From Rhizomys pruinosus (lineage: Eukaryota > Chordata > Mammalia > Rodentia > Spalacidae), in assembly GCA_009823505.1 (NCBI GenBank), contig VZQC01013995.1, forward strand, positions 73,864-137,863: a stretch of 64,000 nucleotides of DNA, read 5' to 3'. The notes below the pieces were generated by a model. It did no database searches. It was not told the DNA's origin and saw only the letters and a list, made by a program, of their open reading frames with translations. Positions 23,039 to 34,350 of this stretch are shown one piece after another. The first letter of the stretch is position 1; each line of letters opens with the position of its first letter. The translations under genes were made by a program, and so were the position numbers.

Positions 23039-23281
23039 GGGGCTGGAGAGATAGCCTAGCGATTAAGAGCACCTACTGCTCTTGCAGAGGACCCAGGTTC
23101 GATCCGCAGCATCCACATGGTGACTAAGAACCGTCTGTAACTCCAATTCCAGGAGAACTCCAGTTCCAGGGGAATCCAAGACCCTCTTCTGACCTCTGCG
23201 GTATTGCACAACATGGGTGCACAAACCTACATGCAGACAGTACATTCATACACATACAAAAATAAATTAAAAAATTTTAAA
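23039..23281 (+). mobile_element. B2/B3-type SINE with internal 17-bp duplication
   Basis: Complete copy with an intact B box (ggttcgatcc), the duplicated internal unit aactccaattccaggag/aactccagttccagggg, and an A/T-rich tail. Perfect 16-bp target duplications, aaaagttaggattgga, stand at 23023-23038 and 23282-23297. Confidence 0.95.
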
Positions 23282-23552
23282 AAAAGTTAGGATTGGAAAT
23301 GAATGGCTTATAGCTCTCAATCTTTAATTAAAAGATCCCCCACATGATGAGGGTTAATATAATTGTAATAATATTATTCAGTACTTTATTTAAAGTGTGT
23401 GTGCTTATGCTGAAGGTGTGTCTTTTCTTAAAATCAATGTTTCTCCTTAATATTAACTCAGAGGTAAACTATTCTGTCATCTTACATCCACAAAAGGATG
23501 GCACCCCACCACAAAGTAGGAGACATAATAAAAATGCTATGTTCAAGATAAA

Positions 23553-23697
23553 TAGGCTAGATGCTGTGGTGACACGCATCTTCCCAGCACTTGGAAGGCT
23601 GACAGAGAAGGGTCTAGAGTTTGAAGCAAGTCTTGACTACCTAGTGAGTTCAATATCAGCTTGGCTATACACCAAGGCACTATTTTAAAAAAAGTAT
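23553..23697 (+). mobile_element. B1-like SINE (old), copy 2
   Basis: As 17850-17984, with better preserved bases (cttcccagcacttggaaggc). Its A-run ends where the L1 begins. Confidence 0.65.
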
Positions 23698-24097
23698 GGC
23701 CTTTTGCCTTTGCAGCCAGTGACCAGAGGGTCGGGGTTGGGTTTGGTGCCTCTGTGGCTTTGTGCGGGCCAGCTCCTGAGGCACAGGAAGCCAGAAGTCA
23801 CTCAGGCAGGTACCGGGGTGCAGGCTAGGTTGGGCATATCCCCTCCCCTGCCAACGGGAATTGGTGAGAGAGTATCCAAGTGGACTTTTTTTGGAGAACC
23901 TCCAGAACAGGAAGAGAAGAGTGACTTAGCCTTCCAATATCCAATATATAAACAAAATTGAAAGCTTGAAACCCAGACAAGTCAATACTCTATAAACAAG
24001 GAGGAGGAAAGAAAAAAAATCAGAAGGAGGCAAGCAAAACCATCCACTAACATAGTGAAAAGACATTTGTGATTTGAAACACAAAAGGGAAACCCAA

Positions 24098-25275
24098 ATG
24101 CCAGGGACACAACAAAGGGACAACATGGGAAAGGCACAGGATAATCCCACACCAGGCTCTACCAAACCTGTAGGAGATAGCTACAATGGGATCCCCTTGG
24201 AGGTGACCCAAGGAACAGATCTTAGAGGAATAATTGCAAACATATGCAGAGAAATTAAAGAAAAAGAAGAATTCAGAGAACTAAAGACAGAGAATGAAAA
24301 ACTCAAAAAGGACCTAGAGGGATACAATGACAAACTTCGGAAAGAACTAAAGGAACACAGAATGACAAACTCCAGAAAGAACTAGGGGAGAAAAACAAAC
24401 AACTCTGAAAGGAAATAGTAAGGAAATACTGAAAAAGAAGCCAACAACGAAGAATGAGTAAGGAGCACCAGAAGAGATGAAGAAGCTCAAAAAGGAAATG
24501 GAAAATACTAAAGAAACACACAGGTGATGAAACAAAAAAGGAATTAGAACACTCATCCAATCAAAAGAAAGAAGAAAGGAAAAAGCCTCAGAAGTAGAAT
24601 AGAGGAAGCAGAACAAAGAATATCAGATCTGGAAGAATAACGCAGAGCAACTAAAAAGCTCAAATAAGATTATGAAAAATTTAAAAATACACAAAAGTGG
24701 AACAACCAGGAAATAGGGACACTATGAAAAGATCAAACCTCCACATCACAGGAATGAGGAAGGAGAAGAATCTCAAGAGAAATAGTATTGATCAGTCTTC
24801 AACAGAATAATAGATGAAAATTTCCCAAAACTAAAAAGACAAAACCCCATACAATTACAAGAAGCAATTAGGACTCCAAATGGCCAGATCAGAAAAGAAT
24901 ACCCCCACCATATCATAGTTAATGCTAGATGCTCAAACCAAAGACAAAATTTTGAAGACTACAAAAGAAAACAACAAGTCACTTAAAAGAAAACCCATCA
25001 GAATTACAACTACTTCTCGGCACAAACCATGAAAGCAAGAAGAACATGGAGCAAAGCTTCCCAGTGTTAAAGGACTATGGATGCCAACCAGACTACTTTA
25101 CCCAGCAACAAAAAGTTGAACTGTAGTTGAAGGAGGAAAAAAATCTTCCATGACATTAAACAAGATGATAAGGAATACATGTCTGGAAAACCAACTCTTC
25201 ATAGAATTACTTGAAGTGATTCAAAGGGTAGAAGAGAGCGAGCAACTCATCAAGCACCTAGGAAAAGAAAACTAA
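24098..25275 (+). pseudogene. L1 ORF1 (RNA-binding chaperone), frame-broken as sequenced
   Basis: ORF1p is the trimeric RNA-binding protein of the LINE-1 particle. ATG 24098 opens MPGTQQRDNMGKAQ. A coiled coil follows (KTENEKLKKDLEGYNDKL). The RRM/C-terminal part is recognisable across frames at 24.88-25.1 kb: PHHII, then KRKPIRIT and RLLYPA-type motifs. The first open part ends at 24385; later parts need frame changes. The end near 25275 is an estimate. Confidence 0.7.
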
Positions 25276-27774
25276 ATAAAAATATCAGCCCAAAAAGAGG
25301 CAAAGATCACGAGGCTAAAAGTCCAAATGGATAATAAGTGAAAGGACAACATCCATCTTTCAACTATAAACCTTAAATTATAATGGCTTATAACTCACCA
25401 ATCAAAAGGCATTGACTGGGAGAATTATTAGAAACAAAACCCATTTCTATGCTATCTACAAGAAACCATCCACTTTTCAAGATAGACATTGAACTTAAGC
25501 TGAAGGAAGGAATAACAGTTCAAGAAAATTTACCAAAAGAAAGTGGTTGCCTCGCTCTTTAAATCAGACCAAAATAGACTCAACAGCAAGAAAAGAATCA
25601 ATAACAAACAAAAAGTTACATAAGATATGAGGTCAGTTATTCTAATAGTAAACAATACCGAGAATTTTCACAATTTTGAATATATACGCACCAAACTGTG
25701 GTGCACCAAAACTTTATAACGACAACTTCTTAAGGAAATTCAAGCACAGATTAAACCCCAGCACACTAGATAGTAGGGAGACTTTACTACCCATGAAGTC
25801 CCCGGCAGAACCAGGCATCAACAGGACAAAGAGAAACAGAGAGACATCAGAACTAAATGCTACAATAACACCAAATGGACCCCAATAGAGTTCCTTTGAC
25901 AGGTCAACAGAGAAAAGAATAAACCAGAGGAATCTGAGCTAAGAATGATACACCCAATTGATCTCATGGACCTCTACGAAATTATCCACCTAATACCAGA
26001 GATTACACCTTTCAACTCAGCACCACATAGAACATTTACCAAAATTCGACCACATACTTGGGACCAAAAGAACCTCCACAAATCCAAAAAAGATTTTGAA
26101 ATAATTTCAGCACCTGCTCCTCAGCACCATGCGTTTGCCCAACATAAGTCACACCAAACTAGGTCCTATTCAAGCCTTTCTCTACTGCTCCTACCAGAAC
26201 CACCCCTCTGCGGCTTTCCTCACTCAATAACACACTCTTGATAATCCATGCTACAATGGGGCTTCAATCCTATTGAAGATAAAGATAGAAAGACATAAAA
26301 GCCCCTTCGGCCGAACTCGGCCACTGACCACCTAGTACAACTACCAACCCAACCCAAACCTCGGGGTATTACCTTCAACGCTATAAGTTCCCTACGACTG
26401 GGACGTTCCATAGCCCTGGGTGCTACCGTGAAAAAATACAGACAGAGGCTACACCGTGCATGCATCTCACACCTCCAGCTAACCGCCACTGAGACCGGGA
26501 AACCAACAGCTTGAACCCTAAATGGCAATACTTTACTTTTTAGGCAACACAATAACATAAAATCAGACGCGAACTATATTGACATAGAACAAACGAACAA
26601 CATACAATCCCCCTCTAAAAAATTCACTCGGAGACCAAGAGCTTGTTCTTTGAAAGATAAACACAAAGATCGCCAGAACCTCTAGCCCCTCGTTAACACT
26701 AAATATGAAAGAATAGATTTTTAGGCAAACAACTCTCAAATAACAATCTTGCACCATGAAAAGGAGCGAAATATAAACCAGTACCCTCCCCACACGAAAA
26801 CTACCTCCAGAAAATCTTTACAGGACTATTCAATACTATTAATCCCTACCAATTTGAAAAACTGCGAAGAAACCCTAATGGCCCTCACCTGATATGACAA
26901 TCCTAAGATATAATCCACCCACAAGCTAACACCAAGACCCACCACGTAGATCGGCAGCTTAACCAACCCAGACACCCATATCTATCCGAAGAATTGAGCG
27001 TCCCCCCTGTAGTCAAGGAACCTCCCAACTCCAAAAAACACAGACCCAGCCGCCAGGCCCCCGGGTTCCTCATGCGGGCCTTCTATACTACAACATCTCA
27101 AACACGACCTACCCACACTCCTCCATTATCTACTGAAATTGTTCCCTTCCCCCCCTCTTTCTCCTTCCTTCTCTGTCTCTGACGAGGATTCGTACAAACA
27201 GAGGGCAATTCTCCCACAATCTCTCGCTTCTTTCGAAAACCCACATCACTTATACCAACCCCAGGTAAAGCAAAATTTACAACTTAACAAGTGACTGACC
27301 TATAGGAACCCAAATCTTCCTATCTGCAACACAGATGCCTAACTCCCTATTCTAAAAGGCTACTGCGCAACCAATCCGCCATTCTTCCAGAAAGATCCTA
27401 TCACTCAAGAAGATATCCACTTCCACGCCCCAATGTAACCGATTCATACCCGATGATGCAGGGATTTGGTTCAACATATCCATTAAAAACTCAATAATCA
27501 TTTCTATCAAAACACATAAACGGAATGACAGAACAAATCCACACACCCCCCACCACTATCTCACATCTCGATGCTGCAATTAAAAGCCTTTCGATCAACC
27601 AATTATCCACCCCCTCCCCAGCTATCCCTTTTTGTGCCCTTATTACAGTCCTAGACGGAATGGATTGGCCTTTTTCCGGGCGGCAACTTCCCTTCCAATG
27701 TAATCAAAGCCATGTGCAGGAAACCCACAGCCAATCCCATCCTAAATGGGGAAATGACCGAAACATACTTTGTT

Positions 27775-28110
27775 TCTGATCAAGGTAGCGAATCAGGGCT
27801 GCGACGCAGACCGGGCTTCTTATCGCAGTTAGTGTGACGGCCCACTCCCCCCCCTTCCTCGCCCCTCTTGCAGAGCCGTACACCGGGTCTCGATCCACCC
27901 CAGTACCCACCATGGCGGCTGAGAACGGACGTAATCCCAATTCAGGAGGACACTCCATGTTCCAAGGGGAATCACCCGACCCACCTCTGACCTTACACGG
28001 CCATTGCTACGAACAGGGTACACCAAATTCTTCTCCCCGCTACAGCAGACAGTTCTTACATTAATGAACCATAACTAAATCAAATTAAATTCAACATTAA
28101 AACCCCCTTT
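27775..28110 (+). mobile_element. B2/B3-type SINE nested in L1 ORF2, noisy
   Basis: 'ctcttgcagagccgtacacc', 'gtctcgatccaccccagtac', 'catggcggctgagaacgg' and a doubled aatcccaattcagg/acactccatgttcc unit reproduce the longer SINE subfamily with scattered errors; 'gcagacagttcttacatt' and an A-rich end follow. It is in the same orientation as the L1. Confidence 0.75.
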
Positions 28111-29429
28111 TTTTTAAAAACAGGTTAGGACAAATCCTAGAACCTACGCAACCGCGGCTCTGCCCCCTGCTCACACTCCTCTTAATTTTCTCAGTTGCAT
28201 TGATTCACTTGATAGACCTGCATAAGACAAGAAAAGGCAACAATTAAAGGCAGTACTAATGGAACGAGGGGTCCCAGCTCTAGCCTTATTTGCTGACGTA
28301 TGACTTGTTTCACCTTAAGAGATGACTCATCTAACAACCCTTTCCCTACCAGGCAGACTAAACTCCTAGAAATTAACAGGTTTAGTCATCTAGTGGCAGG
28401 CCAGGGGATACAAAAATCAACTTCAAACAAAAATCTTCACTGGCCTTTATTGTACACCCAAGAACCCAATGCAACGGCACGATGCCAGCACACTCGAAAG
28501 AATTCAAAAAGCATCGACCTCCCCACCAATCCCACAAATCTCATACCTCCAAAACAAATTTAATATATACCTAGCAACAACTAACTAACCCAAATATCCC
28601 GCTACCCAAGGATCTTACAATTCAAAAATTCTCTAACAACCTTTAAATGAAAGCAATTTGAAAGCAAGAACACATCAGACCCAGATGGACACAAAACCCT
28701 TCCGCCCATGCTCTACACTGGATTGGGCCCCCTCCCTCGAAATAACATTGTAAATAACCTGTTCCAATTTCTACTGAAATTCTTTATAGATTTATCCATT
28801 CAAGGCCCAATCACTAAATCCCCCAAGAGGCTTCTTCACAGTGCTTGGGCTTGCGAAAACATCCACACTCATGTATTTATCCCAATTCATTTGGAAAAAA
28901 ATCACTCCAAAGACCCCGATATAGCCCAAAACAACCTGACGCGTGCATACTCACAAGCTTTGAGACACGTGGGTGGGATCTCCTAGATTTCTACGACGGC
29001 CTACCAAATGATATTTCTTACAGGTCCGTCTATGCGGTAATAAAAACAGTCCGGGTTATGGACAATATTTTAAAATCTCGAACTGTTGACCCAAGGGAAC
29101 AAATACATAAATATATACTGAAGATCGAAAATCTGTAGGTACTACTATCACATTGCACCGCCATCGTATATGTGGGGCCTGCACAGTGGTGGCCTCAACG
29201 GATAAGCACACAATTGGGGAACACGACTTGTCATCTTAGGCAGTTGTCCAGTTTCGGTGGGGGAAAAAAATTGGATCGTTCATACGGCGAATGAAATGAA
29301 TCCAAAAATGAACAGGATCTTATACCCTACCTGTGCTTTCGCTTCTCTCCTGTTGACATCTTTACAATAGCCAACTCCAGATGGATCAAAGTACTCAATG
29401 TGAAACCCAAAAAACTCTAAAGGTGATAG

Positions 29430-29452
29430 AAAAAAAAAAAAAAAAAAAAAAA
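29430..29452. repeat. Inflated poly-A run
   Basis: 23 consecutive A between 'gtgat ag' and cttggcagca. The homologous L1 segment at 6037-6062 reads gatagaagaaaaagttggca, so the run is most likely a sequencing artefact. Confidence 0.85.
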
Positions 29453-30890
29453 CTTGGCAGCAGACTACAAGACCAGCCAGGGAATTTACCGATCTTCCTA
29501 ATCCGACAGGCAAGCGGCGCAAGAATTCAAGGTCCAAACAATTGACAAATGTGTGACCTCATTTTTTTTTAAAACTCACCTTAAATACAAGCTTTCGCTT
29601 GATCAAAAGCAAAAACAATAAAAGGAAGTGAAGAGAAATCTTCCAACAGACTGCGAGGAATCGGACACTACATCTCACACAGATACCATCTCGGCCAAAG
29701 CCATTTGTTTCCAGAACAATAAAACTACCTCACAACCAACCAACGAAGCCGCAGACACAGCTAACCACTGACCCACTCACATAGTTCGTAGCAAACAGTC
29801 TTGAACAGAGATTCACACTAATTCTACCGAGGGAATTCGACGATGTCCGCTGAGAACCACCTTCAACGTGTTTCCGTCTCACGATTTATTAACCCGGTAC
29901 ATCTGCCAACATCAACACCACTTTCAAGACATCATCCTTCCTCCATTTCAAGACTGGGTAGGATCCACAGACCAAATCAAAACGCTATCTAAAGTTCGCT
30001 GGAGAGGTCCCTCTGTGGCTGGCACAGCGGACCAAACACTCATCCACGCGTGGTGGGAATGTAACACCTACACGCCTACCTAGGACCAAAGCATTGTGGA
30101 GATTCCCCCCCCTCATATCTTGGAAGATTTGGACCCTCCATGAATGCAACTGACCCGTCCATAGACACTACCTTGGCCCCACTCGCTTTACCCCATCAGA
30201 CTTCATACCCAACACAGATTGTTTTACTCCAGCATTGGCCATGTTTATTTCCGCTCTCTTGTTCAAATATCAATGACGTGCGGCTTACCATCAATCCAAA
30301 TTCTCTGCCCATCTTCAATTTGCACACATTGTGCTAGATCTCCCTGAAAATGTGGTACATCTAACTACATGGCTGTTCTATATTGCAGCCCAGCTAAAGA
30401 CAAGACGACATATTGCGTTTTGCAGGAACAGGCTGCGAGCTAGAGGATCCATCATGCTGTGATGTCTCGAAGCACTCACAGTCCAGACCCAAAACCACCA
30501 CGCCGACTGAATGGTTATATCCCCTCCCTTGTGTCCGCATGCTAGTGGCCCAATTATTTCCGCTGTAATATTTCTGTCCGCCCCTATGGCCCCCTCCCCC
30601 TGAGTTTGTTCAAAGCCAGTCTTCCCCAGTTGGCGTGCTCTTTCCTGCATATCTTGAACAAACACCACCAGCAACACACCACAAAGGGGCCTGACCCCCC
30701 TCGAATCGCAAAACCAACCTGACCCTGAAACAGTGAACTTCTGATCCAACCACTCAGAACTTTCTCATGGATAATATTGAGAAATACTGAGAAGAGATGA
30801 CAAGCATGTTTGTCAGAATGCATGAGTCTGTTGGGGTTGGCGAGATCTTTATGGGTCTGGGCAAACGGGTCACGATTTGTTAAAAAAAAA

Positions 30891-31810
30891 ATCAAACCCC
30901 ATAAACTTTCTGTACCAAAAAACTACACGGAAGTGAAGAGAAAACCCACAGGGTTGGAGGAAACCTTCACTGCAGCAGAAACATCTGACACACCAGGCAT
31001 TAATTTCCAGAGTATACAAGCTACCATCAAAATACAAAGAAGAACAAGGCAAACCCACACTGCATCACTCAAAAGATCGGCAGCAAAAGAACCCTCGAAT
31101 AGAGATTCACCAGCAGGAGGCAATTAGCGATGTGAGACACATCCCTAAAAAAACCCTGCCTTCACAAACCTCCACTAATCCTAGGAAAATGAAATAAACC
31201 GACCACTTTAAGAACCTATATCTCACTCCAAACAAGACCATGGCCCAGGGATCAGAAAAACAAATAATCCATCAAGTTGTGACCGAGGCTTTTGGGAAAG
31301 GGCCCCCAACACTTCCCTTTTGTGGTGGGACTGTAAACTGCTACAGCAACTAGGGAACTACAGCCCCCCAGTGTGGGAGAACCCTTAAGAAGCTCAACAT
31401 GAGCTGTGCCATTTGACCCCAGCTCATACCCCCCACTCCCCCGCCGGCAACTCTACCCACAAAGGATATTATTACTGCAGAAATACATTCCACAGTATAT
31501 TCTTATTTGTAAGCTCTGCTTATTCAATATAAAAAGCTGGAATCCAACCCCAATTTCATCCTGCCTCTACATGACGATCCCGTGGATATAGCCGAAAATG
31601 TCCTCTCCCTTCCCCCCCCCCCCCTCCCCCCCCCCCCTCTTCCTTCCCCCTTCCTGGTACATTTCACTAATGACGTCTTAGCACAAGTAAAGAAAAATCC
31701 TCCAGTAAGAAAGACAACATCATTTGTCACATTTTGCAGGTAACTGGTAGGGAGCAAGAAGCATCTCATTATATAAGTGAAGCTAACCCCTACCCAGCAA
31801 AAAACCAACC
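30891..31810 (+). mobile_element. Second L1 fragment (ORF2 3' part), noisy
   Basis: Directly after the first L1's A-run, ORF2 starts again at the 'atcaaac…aagctttctgta'-equivalent position. It proceeds through 'gaagtgaagagaaaaccca', 'ggcattaatttccagagta', 'gtgggactgtaaactgctac' and 'cacattttgcaggtaactgg'. It is a 5'-truncated second L1 or a duplicated piece of read. Confidence 0.7.
31611..31638. repeat. C-rich homopolymer run
   Basis: Twenty-odd C broken by one T in the middle of L1-derived sequence whose relatives have no such run. Probably technical. Confidence 0.8.
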
Positions 31811-33700
31811 CTGAGACCCCTGGTTATTCCTCACTCTGGGATGGCTTAGCTTACCCTCTTAACCTAACTGACGTTTATAATATTTCTCTGTGGACGATGG
31901 ATGCATATCGTCAAAAGCAAACAGCAAGATCCCTTCCCGAACAATGATTGAACCTGGTGATTATTCCCTGGTACACGGGTCCGGGAGGGGAGTCTCTTCT
32001 CTGTTGACGTTCTTCTCCCCCTTCGGGAGGGGCGTTGGCGGCGGGCTCCCACACGGTTCTATCCTCCCTCGCATTAATACCATATGTTACAACTTTGACT
32101 TGTGAGCTCACACACGTATCGATCTTTTGCCCCGACTTCTCTGTCTACAGGTTACCTTTGTATTTGGATCTTAATATCAAATCACATGTGTATATACAAA
32201 ACAAACATTGGTTAAACTAGTTTGATAACCCCAGGTCGTGCCCCTGGCTGTTAATTGGGGACACCTCTTATCTTGTTGTTGTCCCCATTTTTTACTTACT
32301 TACAATCTGCCTATCCCCATACAAATAACTTTGCGGACTGGACATTAATTCAATTTATTCTGTTTGCTTTCCTCCTATTTTTCTCCGTTGCTATCACGTC
32401 TCCCTAGCCCTTGTAGCATATTTTTCTTTGTTACTATAGCTTTATTTAACTAAAATTAAGTTGTTCCCAAGTTAAACCAAATGTCCGTCCCCAAACTTGC
32501 AGGGTGAATGTGATGAAATATGCGCCGTTCGATTTTCCAGCTTCTAGGGTATGTGTTTTTTACCTTACAACTGCCTTTTCTGCGAACCTGGGTCAAACCT
32601 CCCAAAAAAACAAAATACTACCTGAAACCACGGGGGCTCACAGATTAGATATGCAACCCTTGCGTCAAAACAACCCCCTTTGCAATTCACTCTCTTAATC
32701 AACCTAACCTAGGGAACATAGTACGTTGTATGCGTTCACCAACACTGGTTATAACTTCATCTCCACCAACTTAACAGGCTGACGACAAGAAACTACCCCC
32801 CGATTACCGCTCTTTTGTCATTCGCCGCTCAGGCATGTACCAGCGGACCCACGTCAGCAGACAGGTTGGCCTGTCTGAACATCCAAAGGAAGAAAATGCC
32901 TACGGCTTGCTATAGACATCAAACCCCTAGGTGGATCCTACTTGTAGCACACTCTATTTTACCTGAGTCCTATTCACCTTACCTTTCTAGGTGCCCTGCA
33001 AGGTGTTATTACTAGAGACATCCTACCTCCTCTCCCCCCCTCCATCGCACAATTGAGAAATGTGATGTTGATGAGGTTGTTCTCCAACTGTAATTTGGAG
33101 ACAAATGTATGACCGGTAATCTATTATAAAACCAGTAATACTGCCTTCTTTAATTGACTTCAATACGCACTATCCGAGGAACGTGAAAAAACCGGATGTT
33201 CTCTATTCATTGATCCAAATATAAATCTAAAGTTCCTTAAGATATGCCACGTAAGCAACTATATTAATTAAGGAGAAGCACTGATATCAGCAATGGATTA
33301 CTTCTACCCAAGGAGGATGTTGGGCCCAGGGGATCCAAGCTCCCCCCAAAAAGGTAACGGCTTTTGCCTGTAAACTGGTCTGATACCCTTCTGCTAAGAA
33401 TCCTCCGAGAATACGTCAACGCGACCCCTGCTGTCCGAAAGAGGTGCTGTAGATAGGATAACCGATGCATTGACCGACGCAACTGTACCCACGAGTTTTA
33501 CAGGCTGGTTTCTTGGCCATACCCAGAGAGTGTTACCAAAGGCTACTAAACCAATAAAGCAAATATGGGTCTCCTTGAGTCAAGCAAGAATCCTCCATCA
33601 GCACCAGCTACACCTCACCTGCCTGGAAATACTGTGCAGCAGTGGCAGCCATATGCCTGTAAATCCCAAATCTAATTGGCTATTGGCTCTCTCCTTGGAG
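31811..33700. other. Noisy, unassigned sequence
   Basis: Probably L1 tail and flanking DNA, but the match is too poor to place. All open frames here are treated as noise. Confidence 0.5.
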
Positions 33701-34350
33701 GAATAACCCACGGCTGATGCCACAAGCTTACATCCTCTAGTGATTAAGAGATGTTATAAGCCACAGTAAAACCCTGTCATATTTTACAGAAAAAAACATA
33801 ATTCATGGATTAACATACCATCCAAACATCTGTGTCTATACCAAAGTAACCTACCATAACAATTAGTACTGTTTAAATACCTATATATCTAATTGCTTGT
33901 GCTCCATTAGTAGGATTGAAAGGTCATTCCTGAACAAACTGTTAGCCCATGAAAGGAAACAGCCAGAATTAACCAGAGTCCAAGACAACAGCTCCTGAGA
34001 AAGTAGACTGTTTTGCTTCTCGTCCACCTGTGCCCCTTTTCTAAGTCTAGGGAACAATCTGCGAAATAGGGGACGTGATAGAATGTAAGGGCTGTGATTG
34101 GGGTGAATGGTGAAACTACAGCAATATAGTCTGGACACTCATCTGATCAACTTGATTGAACATACAAGCCCTCCCAGATGGATGGTGGGATCCATGGGCT
34201 GTGTGGATTTGGGCACAACTACTTGCAAATTGGTTTTACATGAAGGATGCTTGTTACTCATTAATTATTACTGTTAAAAAATGAAAAAAAAAGAAGTAAT
34301 TAAAAAAATTCTGCAGTAGCCTCCTTCTGTTCCAAAGAGAACCTTATTTG
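33701..34350. other. No recognised feature; sequence quality normal again
   Basis: A/T-rich, CpG-poor DNA without a recognisable gene or repeat. An 85-codon minus frame at 33881-34138 has no motif. Confidence 0.4.

Larger units (their letters stand above)
19009..24737 (+). repeat. 5.7 kb direct duplication, copy 2
   Basis: Offset from copy 1 is 5721 bases at the start and about 5750 at the end. The first kilobase has single-base losses relative to copy 1 (for example cagaagttag for cagaaagttag). A few substitutions are transitions, some at CpG (ctcgtc/ctcatc, gatacgc/gatatgc), as expected of alleles. The centre is almost identical. Confidence 0.95.
25370..30540 (+). pseudogene. L1 ORF2 (endonuclease/reverse transcriptase), frame-broken as sequenced
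   Basis: ORF2p nicks DNA and reverse-transcribes L1 RNA. Landmarks are NGL..SPIKRH near 25.39 kb, NIYAPNCGAPK at 25676-25710, a noisy endonuclease end at 25945-26060 (LIPEITPF, HRTFTKI), 'ctccagatggatcaaag' near 29.37 kb, 'gaaaatgtggtacatctaa' at about 30347 and 'tatcccctcccttgtgtcc' near the end. The reverse-transcriptase core between 26.1 and 28.9 kb cannot be read reliably. Position limits are estimates. Confidence 0.6.
23698..30890 (+). mobile_element. Nearly full-length rodent L1, noisy sequence
   Basis: The parts occur in the right order: a G/C-richer 5'UTR (23698-24097, 'ccagtgaccagaggg', 'ggtgcctctgtggctt'), ORF1, ORF2 with endonuclease and C-terminal landmarks, and a 3'UTR at about 30730-30880 that matches the tails at 5.7 and 36.6 kb, followed by A9-10. 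The span is about 7.2 kb including a nested SINE at 27.8-28.1 kb. From about 24.74 kb onward frames are destroyed by indels that look technical, so whether the real element was intact cannot be judged. Confidence 0.75.
24738..33700. other. Low-accuracy sequence block
   Basis: Known repeats here match their relatives at only about 80% by eye with indels every few bases. A homopolymer is inflated (23 A at 29430-29452 where relatives have about five A around a G), a C-run appears at 31611-31638, and CpG is frequent although the rest of the window is CpG-poor. Quality worsens after about 26.1 kb and normal-looking sequence returns near 33.7 kb. Confidence 0.8.

Noticed and set aside
14601..23688. 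Identical small proteins predicted at paired positions (14887/20597, 16256/21957, 17637/23344)
   Set aside because: The pairing reflects the duplicated DNA, not conservation of a coding sequence.
13288..24737. A genuine recent segmental duplication
   Set aside because: Not excluded, but the N at the joint and the mirrored base losses on each side make an assembly artefact more likely.
26200..33500. Many 60-120-codon frames suggesting an orphan gene cluster
   Set aside because: The DNA is low-accuracy L1 and SINE sequence; frames on both strands and high CpG fit sequencing error.
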